From positions 11,672,001-11,736,000 of the forward strand of contig CM042020.1 in the NCBI GenBank assembly GCA_023525975.1: a stretch of 64,000 nt of DNA, in the 5' to 3' direction. The DNA is from Smallanthus sonchifolius. Its lineage: Eukaryota > Streptophyta > Magnoliopsida > Asterales > Asteraceae. Shown here piece by piece: positions 45,618 to 56,673 of the stretch. Position numbers and translations under genes: made by a program. Within the stretch, counting starts at the first letter, position 1. Every line of letters begins with the position of its first letter. Below the pieces are notes generated by a model. It saw only the letters and a program-made list of their open reading frames with translations. It did not search any database and had not been told where the DNA came from.

Positions 45618-46781
45618 TGTCACACCCCGCCTATGCGGAAACACGAGGCGTAACTTTCACTGGTTTTCAAAGCATATGATTACCGCAAACACTTACATAA
45701 TGATTGTCTACTTAATCAAGTTTAAAGTTTTACATCCCAAAATATCTATTTGAGTTTACAAAAGATTAAGATTTCACAAGTATGACCCATAATGATGAGT
45801 TATACAAGGGAAATCCCCCAAAAAGCTGTCACACCCCGCCAGAGGCGAAAACACGAGGTGTCACACATATAGTTCATAGCACAAGCTACAAAGACAATTA
45901 CTAAGGCATCACATAAATTATTAAATTTCATAAATTAATGTTTACACTTGTTTCAAATCAAACAGGCATCAAGAGAAAATATTGCTCAAATTATTAACTA
46001 AGTCCAAGTGCTTTCATATGTGATCCTTCATCATCAACTATTTATTTCCTAAAACATGTAAAGTAAAATGGGTTAACATAAAGTTGGTGAGAGACATAGG
46101 TTTTATAAGTAATAAAGATAAGTTGGCATAAAAGATATAAAACAAATTCAGTACAAATTCAAATAAGTGTACAAACATATCAACACCAAATTTATTGCAA
46201 TCAACCTTTAATGTTATATGCATCCACAATCCCAAAGATTGTGCCGTTGAAATATTATTGCATCCACAATCCCAAAGATTGTGTCGTTGAAATGTTATTG
46301 CATCCACAATCCCAAAGATTGTACCGTTGAAATGTTATTGCATCCACAATCCCAAATATTGTGCCGTTGTTATATCGGTTTCCCCTATATGGCCGTACTA
46401 GTACTACCTTAGGCTTGAAATCAATTTAATGATTGCAACGTTATTTAGTGTTCAAATATCAAGCAAATAATTGAAATTACTTGTTGAAGAATTTGTTTTG
46501 ATAAAAATGGTTGAGTTATCAAGTTATAGATATACATGTTTCACCCCAAAATTAAAAGGAAAAAGGGGGCTATGAATCTCACCTTGATATTGTGTGACTT
46601 AACACGTAAAACCCGCTTATCCGTACCCTAAATACACAAGGATACCTTACGTGTTAAGACTAACCGTCTTAGACGCAAGTTGTTCACCCGACTTAATGAA
46701 TCCCGTTAAGTACGTCTTTAATTAATAAAACTGTTTTATTATGACGACTCGTTGGTGATTATTAATCTAGTCTAGACGCAT
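45618..46781 (-). repeat. Truncated, chimeric 3' LTR of the nested gypsy element
   Basis: 45,618-45,826 matches 50,229-50,437 closely. At 45,827 a second LTR end (TGTCACACCCCGCC) starts a stretch that does not match the 5' LTR, and 46,619-46,781 matches 51,188-51,350 again. The middle therefore comes from a related LTR family. At 46,215-46,370 is a ~40-bp tandem repeat (GCATCCACAATCCCAAAGAT) in four copies. Confidence 0.75.
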
Positions 46782-47292
46782 AAAGCTTCTCATTCCTGAG
46801 TAGTTCCAAGATTAATTTTAAATGATGTCTATGTTCCTCCTTGGTTTGTGAATATATTAATATGTCATCGATAAACACAATCACGAATTTATCCAAGTAT
46901 GGCTTGCACACGCGGTTCATGAGATCCATGAAAACGACCGGTGCATTAGTCAAGCCAAACAGCATAACCAGAAACTCGTAGTGACCATAGCGAGTTCTAA
47001 AAGCCGTTTTTGGTAGATCTTCTTCCTGAATTCTTAGTTGATGATACCCTGATCGTAGATCAATCTTAGAATAGAAGCTGAAACCTTGAAGTTGGTCGAA
47101 TAAATCGTCTATTCGAGGAAGCGGATACCATTTTTTAATTGTAAGTTTGTTCAACTCCCGGTAATCAGTACACATCCTAAAGGTTCCATCCTTTTTCTTT
47201 ACAAACAAGACCAGAGCTCCCCATGGTGAGAAACTCAGTCTTATGAAACCTTTATCAAGTAACTCTTGCAGTTGACTTGATAATTCATGCAT
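46762..47292 (-). pseudogene. Ty3/gypsy reverse transcriptase fragment
   Basis: Encodes the fingers and palm of an RT: VKKKDGTFRMCTDYRELNKLTIK, shown here as KKKDGTFRMCTDYRELN, then YSKIDLRSGYHQLRI, FGLTNAPVVFMDLMNRV and the catalytic VIVFIDDILIYS. It is cut off after NEKLYA by the junction with the LTR at about 46,781. The usual family motif has TNAPAVFM, so one residue differs. Connection, RNase H and integrase are absent. Confidence 0.9.
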
Positions 47293-47345
47293 CTCAGAAG
47301 CTGCTAGACGATAAGGCGATCGCGCAACTGGTGCGGCTCCTGGTA

Positions 47346-47963
47346 CTAGGTCGATCCGGAACTCGACTTGTCTAGGTGGCGGTAAACCAGGTAAGTTTCG
47401 GGAAATACCTCGGGGTAATCCTTAACGATCAGTATGTCCTCAAGTCGGCGTTCCTCGGGTTTCTTCTCGACAATATGGGCCAGGAATGCGCAATAACCCT
47501 TACGTAGATACTTATGAGCTTTCATGCAGTTTACCATCTTCAACATCATTCTACACCTTTCGCCTTGAATTGAAAGAATTTCTCCGCTTGGTAGTGGGAC
47601 ACGTACAATCTTTTCAAAGCACACGATCTCGGCTTGATTCTTCGATAACCAATCCATGCCAATAACAATATCAAAACTTCTCAGATTAACAGGTAGAAGG
47701 TCTATACTAAATGTATGGTTTTCTAGACATAAAGTACAACCCTTAATGACCTCTTCGGTTTTTATTAGTTTCCCATTTGCTAATTCAATTGTATATCTTT
47801 GTTCTAGTTTGCTGGCCTTAATACCGAGTAAAGATTTAAAATCATTTGACACAAAGCTCATATCCGTACCCGAATAAAAAAGTACAGAGGCATAGTGATT
47901 ATTTATCGGGAACGTACCAGTGACAATATTTGGGTCCTGGCGTGCGTCCCCTGCACCCATCAC
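47346..47963 (-). pseudogene. Gypsy aspartic protease with altered catalytic site
   Basis: A 205-codon open stretch with the retropepsin pattern VLFYSGTDMSFVS in place of the usual VLFDSGADxSFVS, so the catalytic D is Y and the next A is T. Downstream LPVNLRSFDIVIGMDWLSKN and the linker to RT (DYPEVFPE) are conserved. The loss of the active-site acid makes proteolysis unlikely. The frame is separated from the RT by a frame change near 47,340. Confidence 0.85.
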
Positions 47964-47969
47964 AAATGC

Positions 47970-49182
47970 CCTCCCCGGTGCCTGAGCATTATTCTGGTTC
48001 TTCCACTTGGGACAATCTTTCTTGAAGTGCCCCAGATCACCACGCTTGAAACATCCTTGCTTTACCTTGCCCGCGGGGTTGGTGTTGACTCTAAAGTTCT
48101 GCGTGGTGTGTCCAAACCGACTACATTTCCCACAGTTGATGCACCCACCCCCATGGTAATATCCACACTTGTTACACCTCGGTAGGCCCCTATCATACCC
48201 TTTTCCTTTCCACTATGTTGGCTGCAAAAGACTTTACCGTTTCCTACTTCTTAATTCCTTGTTTCCCAGACCTGTTATTCGAATTTCCCATCCATTTTCT
48301 CTTCTCTCCAGATTTACTTTCCTCATTCTCTTTCTTCCCAAATGATCCATTACGCACAACATCATCTCTTAACTTGAATGCTAAAGTTATAGCACTCTTG
48401 GCGTCCATCGGATTTGATGAAGTTACCATGCTGCGAATTTGAGGCGCAAGGCCCCACAAATATCTTTCCACACGCTTATGTTCTGGCATGACCATGTGGG
48501 GTACCAGAATTGCCAATTCATTGAAACGATCGATGTACCCAGCCACATCATCTCCAATCATCTGTAGATTCCATATCTCTGTCTTGATCTTTTGCAACTC
48601 GTTTCGAGTGCAGTATTCCTCGATCATCATGACTTTCAAATCTTCCCATGATAACTGATATGCTGCCTGCCTTCCCAAGGTCTTTACTTGTGAATTCCAC
48701 GATGTTAAATCTTTATCGGTGAGCGTGCAAGTAGAATACTTCACCATGCAATCAACGGTGCACTCACTGATATCAATCACCGATTCCAACTTTTCTATCC
48801 ACCTCATCAGGCCTACTGCACCCTTGGTGCCATTGAAGTTGCGAGGGTTGCCGGATAGGAAGGCCTTATAGGTGCACTTCCTGTTCTAAGCATCAGTAGG
48901 ATCACAAGTCACTTATTTTAACAACGTCATTAATTTGGATCATGACTATGTGTTACGGCTGTGATTATTTATTCTATTACCTCCAGAATCTCCGGCTATG
49001 CCGCTACCTCCTGCACCTCCTCCGCCGGTACCGCTGACGTTCCCTCCGCCACTATTTCGATTGGCTTCATATTGTTCCAGGGCGGTAGCTACCCGTTGTG
49101 ATATGAGTTCCTCCACGTTTGGGGAAGTCTTCTCGTTGTTATCACAAGTGGTGTCACACGGCGTCTTTCGCTTAGGTGCCAT
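47970..49182 (-). pseudogene. Gypsy gag with zinc knuckles, frameshifted
   Basis: It starts MAPKRKTPCDTTCDNN at 49,182, then a glycine-rich region. After stops at 48,890-48,950 the gag core resumes (GLMRWIEKLESVIDISEC; GYIDRFNELAILVPHM; RYLWGLAPQIR). A further shift near 48,240 leads to knuckles; one reads CFKRGDLGHFKKDC, with R in place of the second cysteine. The RNA-packaging function is probably lost. Confidence 0.85.
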
Positions 49183-49442
49183 GGTGTTCTTTCTAACATG
49201 ACAATTAAAAAGAAACAACATTATATAATAATAATAATGATATAACATGACATAAAGGATACAACAACATCAAACGTAAACAACCATCATCACAACATAA
49301 ACCAACACATAAATAGTTAAAACATACACAGTACATTGTTCCAAAAGACAAGGATACAAAATAGATGGGTTCATATGACCACATCAGTACTAAAGTTTCA
49401 AACTACATAATGAGTTACGGGCACAACCCGCCCGTAATAGGT

Positions 49443-50120
49443 CTAGAAGTAGGAAGGTACCCTCGGTGGGGCAGCAGTTGCAGTGATCATACCCTCTACA
49501 CGTGCCTCAGCTAAGGTGGCTCGGAGCTCCGCCTCAGTCGCCCTCTGCTCGGCTGCCTCCGCTCTCTGCTCAGTAGCCTCCGCTCTCTGCTCGGCAGCAG
49601 TGGTCCTCGACTCCATCTCAGCTATCCTCCTTTCGACCTCCACCAGACGGTTAGCTGCTTGCTCAAGGGACTGGTCGTACAGCTCCTGATCCTCCATCAC
49701 TCCCAGAACGTGCAGCTTCAGTTGTTGTATACACGCCATGTCGTCCTGAAGATTTCCTACGTCAGTCTCCAGATAGCCGATATTGTCCCCATGAGTATAG
49801 CTTCTAGTCACCAGTATGGGAATAGAGCACTCCACGCACTCCCCTGTGAGTGGTACGGGTCGTGATAAGCAGGATAGCCCAGCGGGGTCGCATTTCGTCG
49901 GAAGATCCTCCTCTACCCTCCACATCCAAATAGCTCGGATCAACCAATCCCAATCGGACATGCACACCCTAGGTCCTCTGGATGTAGGTATGGCTGAAGA
50001 TGCTGCCATCTCGTGAACTACTGTGGTATCTAAGCGGTGCTTGGTCGTCTCGAATGGAGGACTGAAGTTAGGGTGGGGATTAGTGTGTGACATGAGGTGA
50101 CTACCATATCCATATGACAT
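49443..50120 (-). CDS. Extra coiled-coil ORF between primer site and gag (225 aa)
   Basis: An intact 225-codon ORF begins about 90 bp after the primer site and ends about 260 bp before gag. The N-terminal half is not recognised and contains WDWLIRAIWMWRVEEDLP. The C-terminal third is a strong coiled coil with repeated EQRAEA heptads (residues ~165-215). It has no gag, protease or membrane motif. Standard Ty3/gypsy elements begin with gag, so this is an additional gene. It stayed open while gag, protease and RT decayed. It may be a structural or targeting protein, or a host fragment captured by the element. Confidence 0.55.
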   Translation of the reverse strand: MSYGYGSHLMSHTNPHPNFSPPFETTKHRLDTTVVHEMAASSAIPTSRGPRVCMSDWDWLIRAIWMWRVEEDLPTKCDPAGLSCLSRPVPLTGECVECSIPILVTRSYTHGDNIGYLETDVGNLQDDMACIQQLKLHVLGVMEDQELYDQSLEQAANRLVEVERRIAEMESRTTAAEQRAEATEQRAEAAEQRATEAELRATLAEARVEGMITATAAPPRVPSYF

Positions 50121-50210
50121 GATGAATGGTTATGCAATGAAAACGTTTTAATGAGTCGTTTAAATTATAGAATAGGTTCAATTTTTGACTGATAGTTCGC
50201 TATAATCAAT

Positions 50211-50223
50211 GGCTCTGATACCA
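50211..50223 (-). other. tRNA-Met primer binding site of the nested gypsy
   Basis: The minus strand reads TGGTATCAGAGCC, five bases after the LTR end. Confidence 0.9.
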
Positions 50224-50228
50224 AGTTC

Positions 50229-51867
50229 TGTCACACCCCGCCTAGGCGGAAACGCGAGGCGTAACGTTCACTGGTTTCCAAAGCATATGATTACCGCAAA
50301 CACAAACATAATGATTGGATACATAATCAAGTTTAAAGTTTTACATCCCAAAATATCTATTTGAGTTTACAAAAGATTAAGATTTCACAAGTATGACCCA
50401 TAACGATGAGTTATACAAGGGAAATCCCCCAAAAAGTTGTATCTGTTCATGCATGCATTTAATCCTACATTACTAACCATTGCGACCTCGTTCAATTTCC
50501 TGAAAAACATACTTAAAAAGTGTCAACACGAGGTTAGTAAGTTCACAGGTTTTGATAAAATATTCTTGTAGTTCCAACATTTACAAACGTTTAAATGAAT
50601 AAGTTTTTCGATCAAATAATACATATATATAACCAATGAATTGATCATTTCCTAACCAATTGACCCCATTTGTAAGATTGCAAGGAATACAAATAATATG
50701 TAAATGCATGAGACCGTAACCAAACCATGACAATGAATGCCCCTCCCTCGCTATACCACGAGAATAAGACGATATGCGGTCATTTGGCCATATGGACCCC
50801 TGGTTAGCGCGACTAACCATGACCGGGGGCGTCACCCCCAATAGTACTATCCACATAATCTCACGCTAAGACCATAGCTAATGATTACTAAATATGTTTG
50901 TTCCAGGGGACTTTATAAGCTCTATAATTGTTCCCTCAATGCACACATAACAATCTGGTCTTTGTTCATTCGTTTATGTGAAAATAGTTTACAAGTATAT
51001 TTCCTCCCCAAAACCTTTTCAACACTTAGAAAAAGGGGACAGTGCAACTCAAAAGGAGTTAAACCAGAGTATCCATGTTTTTCCAAAATATAATTAGTGA
51101 AATATGTTTCTCCCCCGATGTTTACAAAACAGTAAAGAGTTAAAAGGGGGCCGTGAAACTCACCTTGACAGAATGCTAGCAAAAACTTGATCCGTACCCT
51201 AAATACACAAGGATACCTTACGTGTTAAGACTAACCGTCTTAGACGCAAGTTGTTCACCTGACTTAACGAATCCCGTTAAATACGTCTTCAATTAATAAA
51301 ACTGTTTTATCATGACGATTCGTTGGTGATTATTATTCCAGTCTAGACGCTTACTTATTTTCTGAGAAAATATTATATTTTCAATTTGGTGACTTGTTAC
51401 GTTTATCAAAAATAAATATTATTTTTGCATCATCTTATAATATATTCATATTATAGTCCACGTATAACCATATAATTATTTCTTACCAATAATTATATAA
51501 TATAACAAATATCGTTCAAGTACGTTCTACGCATGTCCATTATCCTACGTGCACATAAACCAAGTTAACACGTCAACATGCAACTACTTGTTCCGAACGA
51601 CATTTCTTAATTTGTTTTCATTCAACATGCATTTGTTTCTATCAATATGTGTACACAAGTATAACCATATTTCAACATGCGCTTAACTATGTTTCACGAT
51701 AACATGCAATCATTTATTTATTTATTTTTCTACTTTATGTACCCATGTCAACGTTCCATGTTATCAAATATAAACAAGTTATAAAAACATATATAGATGA
51801 TTTCCATTACTTAGTCATTTCATAACTCATTCCGAGTTAACAATCTTCCATCATTCATATATCATGA

Positions 51868-51909
<42 letters not shown>

Positions 51910-53564
51910 CATGCACATTATTACCCATTTTCCAAGTTCTACAACTTATGATCATACACCCGTATATACGTTTAACCTCCTTATATGAATATATTATTTC
52001 AAACTTAACAATATTCCAAGTTACCAAATTTGAACACCTATATATATGCACATATATTTTACTTTTTCCTCAAGTATTAATTTAGTCTTTTTCTAATCTA
52101 TAACTTATTAACATAATCATCCAACATCAAGAATACGTCCATATATATGTTAAATTATCATTCTTATTCATGTATCCATATATTTGGTTATTTCCAAATC
52201 ATTTATCAAATCAAACATATATATATATATATATATATGCTTGCATATTTCGGCCCATATATATATGTATGTATATTCTAGTTTCTCTTTGCTTTAAAAC
52301 TTGACATCACACGAATCAACAACAACTTATCATTAAAATGATCAAATCAACAAATTATACATATAACTTCATTATTTTCGGCCCATACATATATTTATAC
52401 AAAAACCCTAATTTTTAAACTTAATAAAGTTAAGCTTTTATAAAAACTCATTAACTCTTTAGATCTCCTTGATTTTTATGGTGAACAACATATTTTAACC
52501 GAGAATATAAAGATGAAAAGAAAGAATTTGAGTCGGGTTCTCACCACTAGTCAAGCTAGGTGAAGATTTCACTAGTAGATGATGATGGATGCTTGGTACT
52601 CTAGCAAAACCGACTTTTAGCTCCAATTTTCCTTGAATCTCCAATCTTCTAATTAACTTTCTAGACTTGTGTTTTTGTGTTTGAAAGATGCAAATATGTG
52701 CATGTGTGGGTGTATAAGTCGTATAAAAGAGAGAAGAGAGAGGGATTGAGTATTAATCTAAACCAAATGATTACAAGTATGGATGGAAAAGTTGGAATGA
52801 TGGTATGTATGCATGTATTTTCCGTTCAAAATAGAGAAAGGGAAAGAGAGATGGAGTGTTGTCTTCAACCTAATAATTACTAGGTTTAGTGGATGTGATG
52901 AACTTGATCTTTGAGTGTATGGAAGTTTTAGTAAGTATGGTTCTTATGACACCATCATTAGATTAGGTTAGAGTTTTGGTGTGGGTGGCCCCACTTGGTG
53001 GGTTTCGGCCGAGAGGTGCACAAGGGGGGGGGGTTGGGTCTTGTTCCAACTTGTAGTTTAAATCTAACATTTAGTTGATAGGTTTTTAGGTAGTATATAC
53101 CCGGTATGTGATCCCGTGATTTAACACTCGGTGTACGAACTTTTAAATGTCAAAAACCCTATATATTTTTGTATCTTGACTATTTTTATTAGTTTACTAA
53201 TTAAACCTGTCATAGTTAATATCTTAACTATAATATATATGTATACACACAAAAATAACTTGTCACTATGAAATAAACATTTTTGTGTCCACTTTTAATA
53301 GTTTTGTCACCAATATTTATATTTTTATATTAAGACATATTACTAGATTTTACTGGAATAAAAATCTTGTTAGTCACCAACGAACGCACCTTGCTGGTTA
53401 AAATTACTTATTTCCTAGTAATTCTAAAAAATTACTAAATATAATGTGTGTTTCCTTTGCTAGACTCACTGACAATACTTTGTCAAAATAATAAACTAGG
53501 AAATGTAAATCATGAACGTGAAATTATGCGATATGGATGTTGACCTGAAATGTTGGGTGTCACA
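50229..53564 (-). repeat. 5' LTR of the nested gypsy (3,336 bp)
   Basis: Begins TGTGACACCC at 53,564 and ends GGCGGGGTGTGACA at 50,229. A/T microsatellites lie at 51,868-51,906 and 52,220-52,240, and a G-run at 53,021-53,030. Small frames (50,581-51,182, 52,677-52,883) are not genes. Confidence 0.88.
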
Positions 53565-53673
53565 TAGGTACAATTGCCTGTCAGTGCAGTTTAGTTCATA
53601 GGTATTCCTTGTATTACTTAAGAGTCTAGGTTAGGTTTTGTTAGTTTTTATATAGACCATCTGGACGATATCA
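53565..53673 (+). repeat. 3' LTR of the Athila-like element, right part
   Basis: Matches 38,715-38,825 and ends GGACGATATCA, followed by the target duplication GTATG. Confidence 0.9.
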
Positions 53674-53678
53674 GTATG

Positions 53679-53893
53679 AAGTTTAGGGCTCTGCATTTAA
53701 TTGTATCAAAGTAAAATGTTTGTGTCATGTGTCGTTTGATTAAAGGACACATCAATTAGAATTAGGGTTATAAGAACCCTCCAAATGCATATGTAAGTGT
53801 CGGTCGATTAGATGAACGAGTTTTTTTAAATTTATTAGCAAGTTTATTGTGTTCTAATCTTGATTTGTTCTTTTAATTTTCGTATCTGATTTA
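53679..53893 (+). repeat. Right part of an older LTR followed by a decayed primer site
   Basis: The last 60 bases (53,829-53,887, TTAGCAAGTTTATTGTGTTC...) recur at 57,365-57,421. The segment ends ACCAACA, followed by CTTAGTATCAGA, close to the tRNA-Met site TTGGTATCAGAG. The left part of this LTR would be at about 37,050-37,204. The superfamily is unknown. Confidence 0.5.
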
Positions 53894-54260
53894 CCAACAC
53901 TTAGTATCAGACTGTTAAGACCATCCCTCATAATTTTTGGATGGCATTTGCCCAGGCATTAACTGCTGCCCTCGGTGAAGTGGCGGCTAGACTCTGTTGA
54001 GGCATTGGTGAGACTTTTGTTGTTACCCGCGTTGCACGTTGCGAGTTTTCAGGCCTTCTAACCGCCAGGAGCGCATGTCTGGAAATAGGAAGTCTTTGCA
54101 ATGTCATAGTATTCAACGGTCGCTGGTAGCTTGGTGTGATGGGGATGGTTTCGAGGAGCTCATCCTATCGCTTTTTGCCCAACCTTTGGGGCCGACCACG
54201 TGTCATGTAGAGCTTGTCCCTAGGTTCGATAATTCTATGGCATGCAACAATGTTAAATAA

Positions 54261-56673
54261 TGTCTGCGGAAAGTTGCGGATAGGCATTTCACTGCTGCGG
54301 TCAAAGTATTATGCTCTTCAGGGGTTGCACCTTTCGGTAATGAAACTATGAAAGTGTTGGTAATAAAGCATCCCATCCTGCCCCCTCCAGTTATGCCTGT
54401 TTCCTTACTTTCTGGGCCTCCTCTTGTTGTGGATGATGATGTCGTGCTTGAATGCATTAAAGCTTTCCCCAAATGGACCTCTTGTGGGAGGGACAGATTG
54501 AGAGCCCAACATATTTTAGATGCTCTTTGTAGAGAGGGGTCTACGATCGCCGTTGAATTGCTCAGGGTTATTTTTTTGGTGGTTAATTTATGTTTCGGGG
54601 GGAGATGCCCTACGGGATTGGCGGAGTTCGTTTCCTCGGCCCCTTTCACACCGCTGCTCAAACCGGATAACGGGATTAGACCTATTGCCGTAGGTGCGAT
54701 CTGGAGGAGATTGGTCTCTAAGGTGGCCATGAGGGGTGTTGGGAAGGAGATGGCTAAATATCTGTGTGACTTTCAATTTGGGATGGAAGTTCCCAATGGG
54801 GCAGAGGCTGTGCTCCATAGCGCAAACAAGTTCTTAAATGAGTTTCACTCGGATGGATCGTTGGCTATGCTTACCGTCGATTTCTCCAATGCTTTCAACT
54901 TAGTGGATATGACTGCCCTCCTGCAAGAGGTTCAGACCCGATGCCCGTCCATTTCGCTATGGGTGGATTTTTTATATGGGCGGTCGGCTAGGTTATATGT
55001 GGGTGATGACCATATTTGGTCCACCACTGGGGTTCAACAGGGGGACCCTTTGGGGCCTCTCCTTTTTTCCTTAGTTTTGCATCCACTGGTTCATCAGATT
55101 AGGGATTGCTGTAAGCTTCTCTTCCATGCTTGGTACCTAGATGATGGTACGATTATCGGAGACGCTAAAGAGGTGGCTAAAGCCCTAGCTATTATCAGGT
55201 CGGAGGGGCCATGTTTGGGCCTTGAACTTAACGTCAAGAAAACGGAAGTTTTTTGGTCGTCGTTCAATGTGGTGAAGGTACAGGATGGATTGTTCCCTTG
55301 TGAGATTGGAAGGCCAGTGCTGGGTGTGAAACTCTTTGGGGGCGCCGTTAGCAGAGATGCAGGGTTCATCAGTAATTTGGCTGTGAAAAGGGCTTCTTGT
55401 GCGGTGGAACTGATGAGCTGTCTCCCACGTTTGCGGGACCCTCAATGCGAGCTCCTTTTGCTCCGCTCGTGTATGGGAGTGGCAAAGCTATTATTCGGCC
55501 TTAGAACATGCCAGCCTATGTATGTGGGGGAAGTTGTTTCAATTTTTGACAAGGGCCTCCGGGGTGCGATCGAGGATATCGTGGTTTGTGGTGGTGCTTT
55601 TTTTTGGGATTTTCAATGGAGGTTGGCATCACTTCCAACCCGTTTTGAGGGTTTGGGTTTATGTGCGGCTCAGGATGTATCTGCTTATGCATTTGTGGCC
55701 TCGATGGCACAATCTTGGAGTTTACAGGACCACATTCTTTAGGGTTGTGATATTGATAGGTTAGACTCTGATTATGGGTGTGTGATAGATCACTTGAGCA
55801 TGTCCCTTCCTGATTTCGATCTTAGCAGTTTCTCTAATAAGGACACTGCCCCCCCCCCCAAAGCCCAACATGCTTTAGCGAATGCCTTATTTAGGAGAAT
55901 CGTCCAGAATTTGGGAGTAAAGTTTGATTTATCACATCGCCAAAAAGCGGTGTTTGAATGTCTCCGGGCTCCTCAGGCTCAAGATTTTCTAATAGTTATC
56001 CCCATTAAAGGACTGGGCCAGCATATGTCGGCTGTGGAGTACCGGGCTAACCTCAAGTATCGGCTACTGATCCCCTTGTTTCCGACTGATGAGCCCTGCC
56101 CAGTTTGCCGCAAGGCTTGTTTGGATTCTTTTGACGAGCATGCGGTCCATTGCAAAGAGTTACCCGAGTTTAAATACAGGCATGATTTGGTTAGGGATGT
56201 TCTTTGAGATGTTCTCAAACGGGCAGAAATTTATGCTAAAAAAGAGGCCCCCGTGAACTTTCTGACAGATCCGTTTGAAGGGAGGTCTACTCTACGGCCG
56301 GCTGATATTCTTGTGTTTAGTTGGGCAGGGGGAAACACGCTTGTGTGGACCTTACAGGAGTGTCCCCTCTTGTGGGGCTCAGAGACAATGGGGTTGTGGC
56401 GGGTCATGCTGCTTTAAAGGCGAAATCATGCGAAGTTGTTAAACACGAGAAAGCTTGTTTAGAGAACCAACACGTGTTTATCCCTTTTGCTTTTGATACT
56501 TTTGGGTTCCTAGCACCGGAGACAGTGGAATTCCTAAACAGGGTTCAATGAGTCGTGCATAATAATATTTCGGCCCCTAAGACCTAAAGCTTTGTTTTTA
56601 GTAGAATCGGTTTTGCTATTCAAAAGGGGATTGCAGCGCAACTTGTTGCCCGTTTACCTGCTACTTTATTGTA
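54261..56673 (+). pseudogene. Non-LTR-type reverse transcriptase with CCHC and putative RLE tail, decayed
   Basis: The main frame (from 54,261) contains FPKWTSCGRDRLRAQHILD (finger), LLKPDNGIRPIAVGAIWRRL, motif A MLTVDFSNAFNLVD, motif B TGVQQGDPLGPLLFSLVLHP and motif C WYLDDGTIIGD, an RT palm without an RNase H. A TAG at 55,740-55,742 and a TGA at about 56,205 interrupt it. Next is a zinc-finger-like CPVCRKACLDSFDEHAVHC. A shift near 56,326-56,335 is followed by RPADILVF / ACVDLTGVSP / HEKAC / FIPFAFDTFGFLAPE, ending near 56,673. RT plus CCHC plus a PD...D pattern resembles R2-type and Utopia-type elements with a restriction-like endonuclease. Upstream (53,910-54,260) more relics occur in several frames. 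I recall similar multi-copy RT proteins in plants, but the clade is not certain. Confidence 0.75.

Larger units (their letters stand above)
45618..53564 (-). mobile_element. Ty3/gypsy element nested in the Athila 3' LTR, with 3' pol deletion
   Basis: Flanks are TAGGG / TAGGT (one mismatch). On the minus strand: 5' LTR (53,564-50,229), tRNA-Met primer site, an extra coiled-coil ORF, gag, protease, and RT up to just after the FIDD box. Then an abrupt junction at about 46,781 leads into the middle of a chimeric 3' LTR. RNase H, integrase and the start of the 3' LTR are gone. The reading frames are damaged by frameshifts. Confidence 0.88.
37205..53673 (+). mobile_element. Athila-like Ty3/gypsy element (gag-protease only), split by a nested gypsy
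   Basis: Perfect target duplication GTATG (37,200-37,204 and 53,674-53,678). LTRs start TGATRTAGCGCGAAG and end GACRTCA. The primer site TGGTGCCGTTGCCGGGA is the Athila/Tat type, one base from the usual TGGCGCCGTTGCCGGGG. The purine tract AAGTATGGGGATG precedes the 3' LTR. The 5.3-kb interior encodes gag and protease but no RT, RNase H or integrase. The 3' LTR is split by a 7.9-kb minus-strand gypsy element. Unnested length is about 8.5 kb. Confidence 0.9.

Noticed and set aside
51864..52085. ORFs over the (AT)n tract
   Set aside because: Encode alternating I/Y from a microsatellite in an LTR.
54203..55710. Long minus-strand frames over the RT pseudogene
   Set aside because: Antisense shadows; the conserved RT motifs are all on the plus strand.
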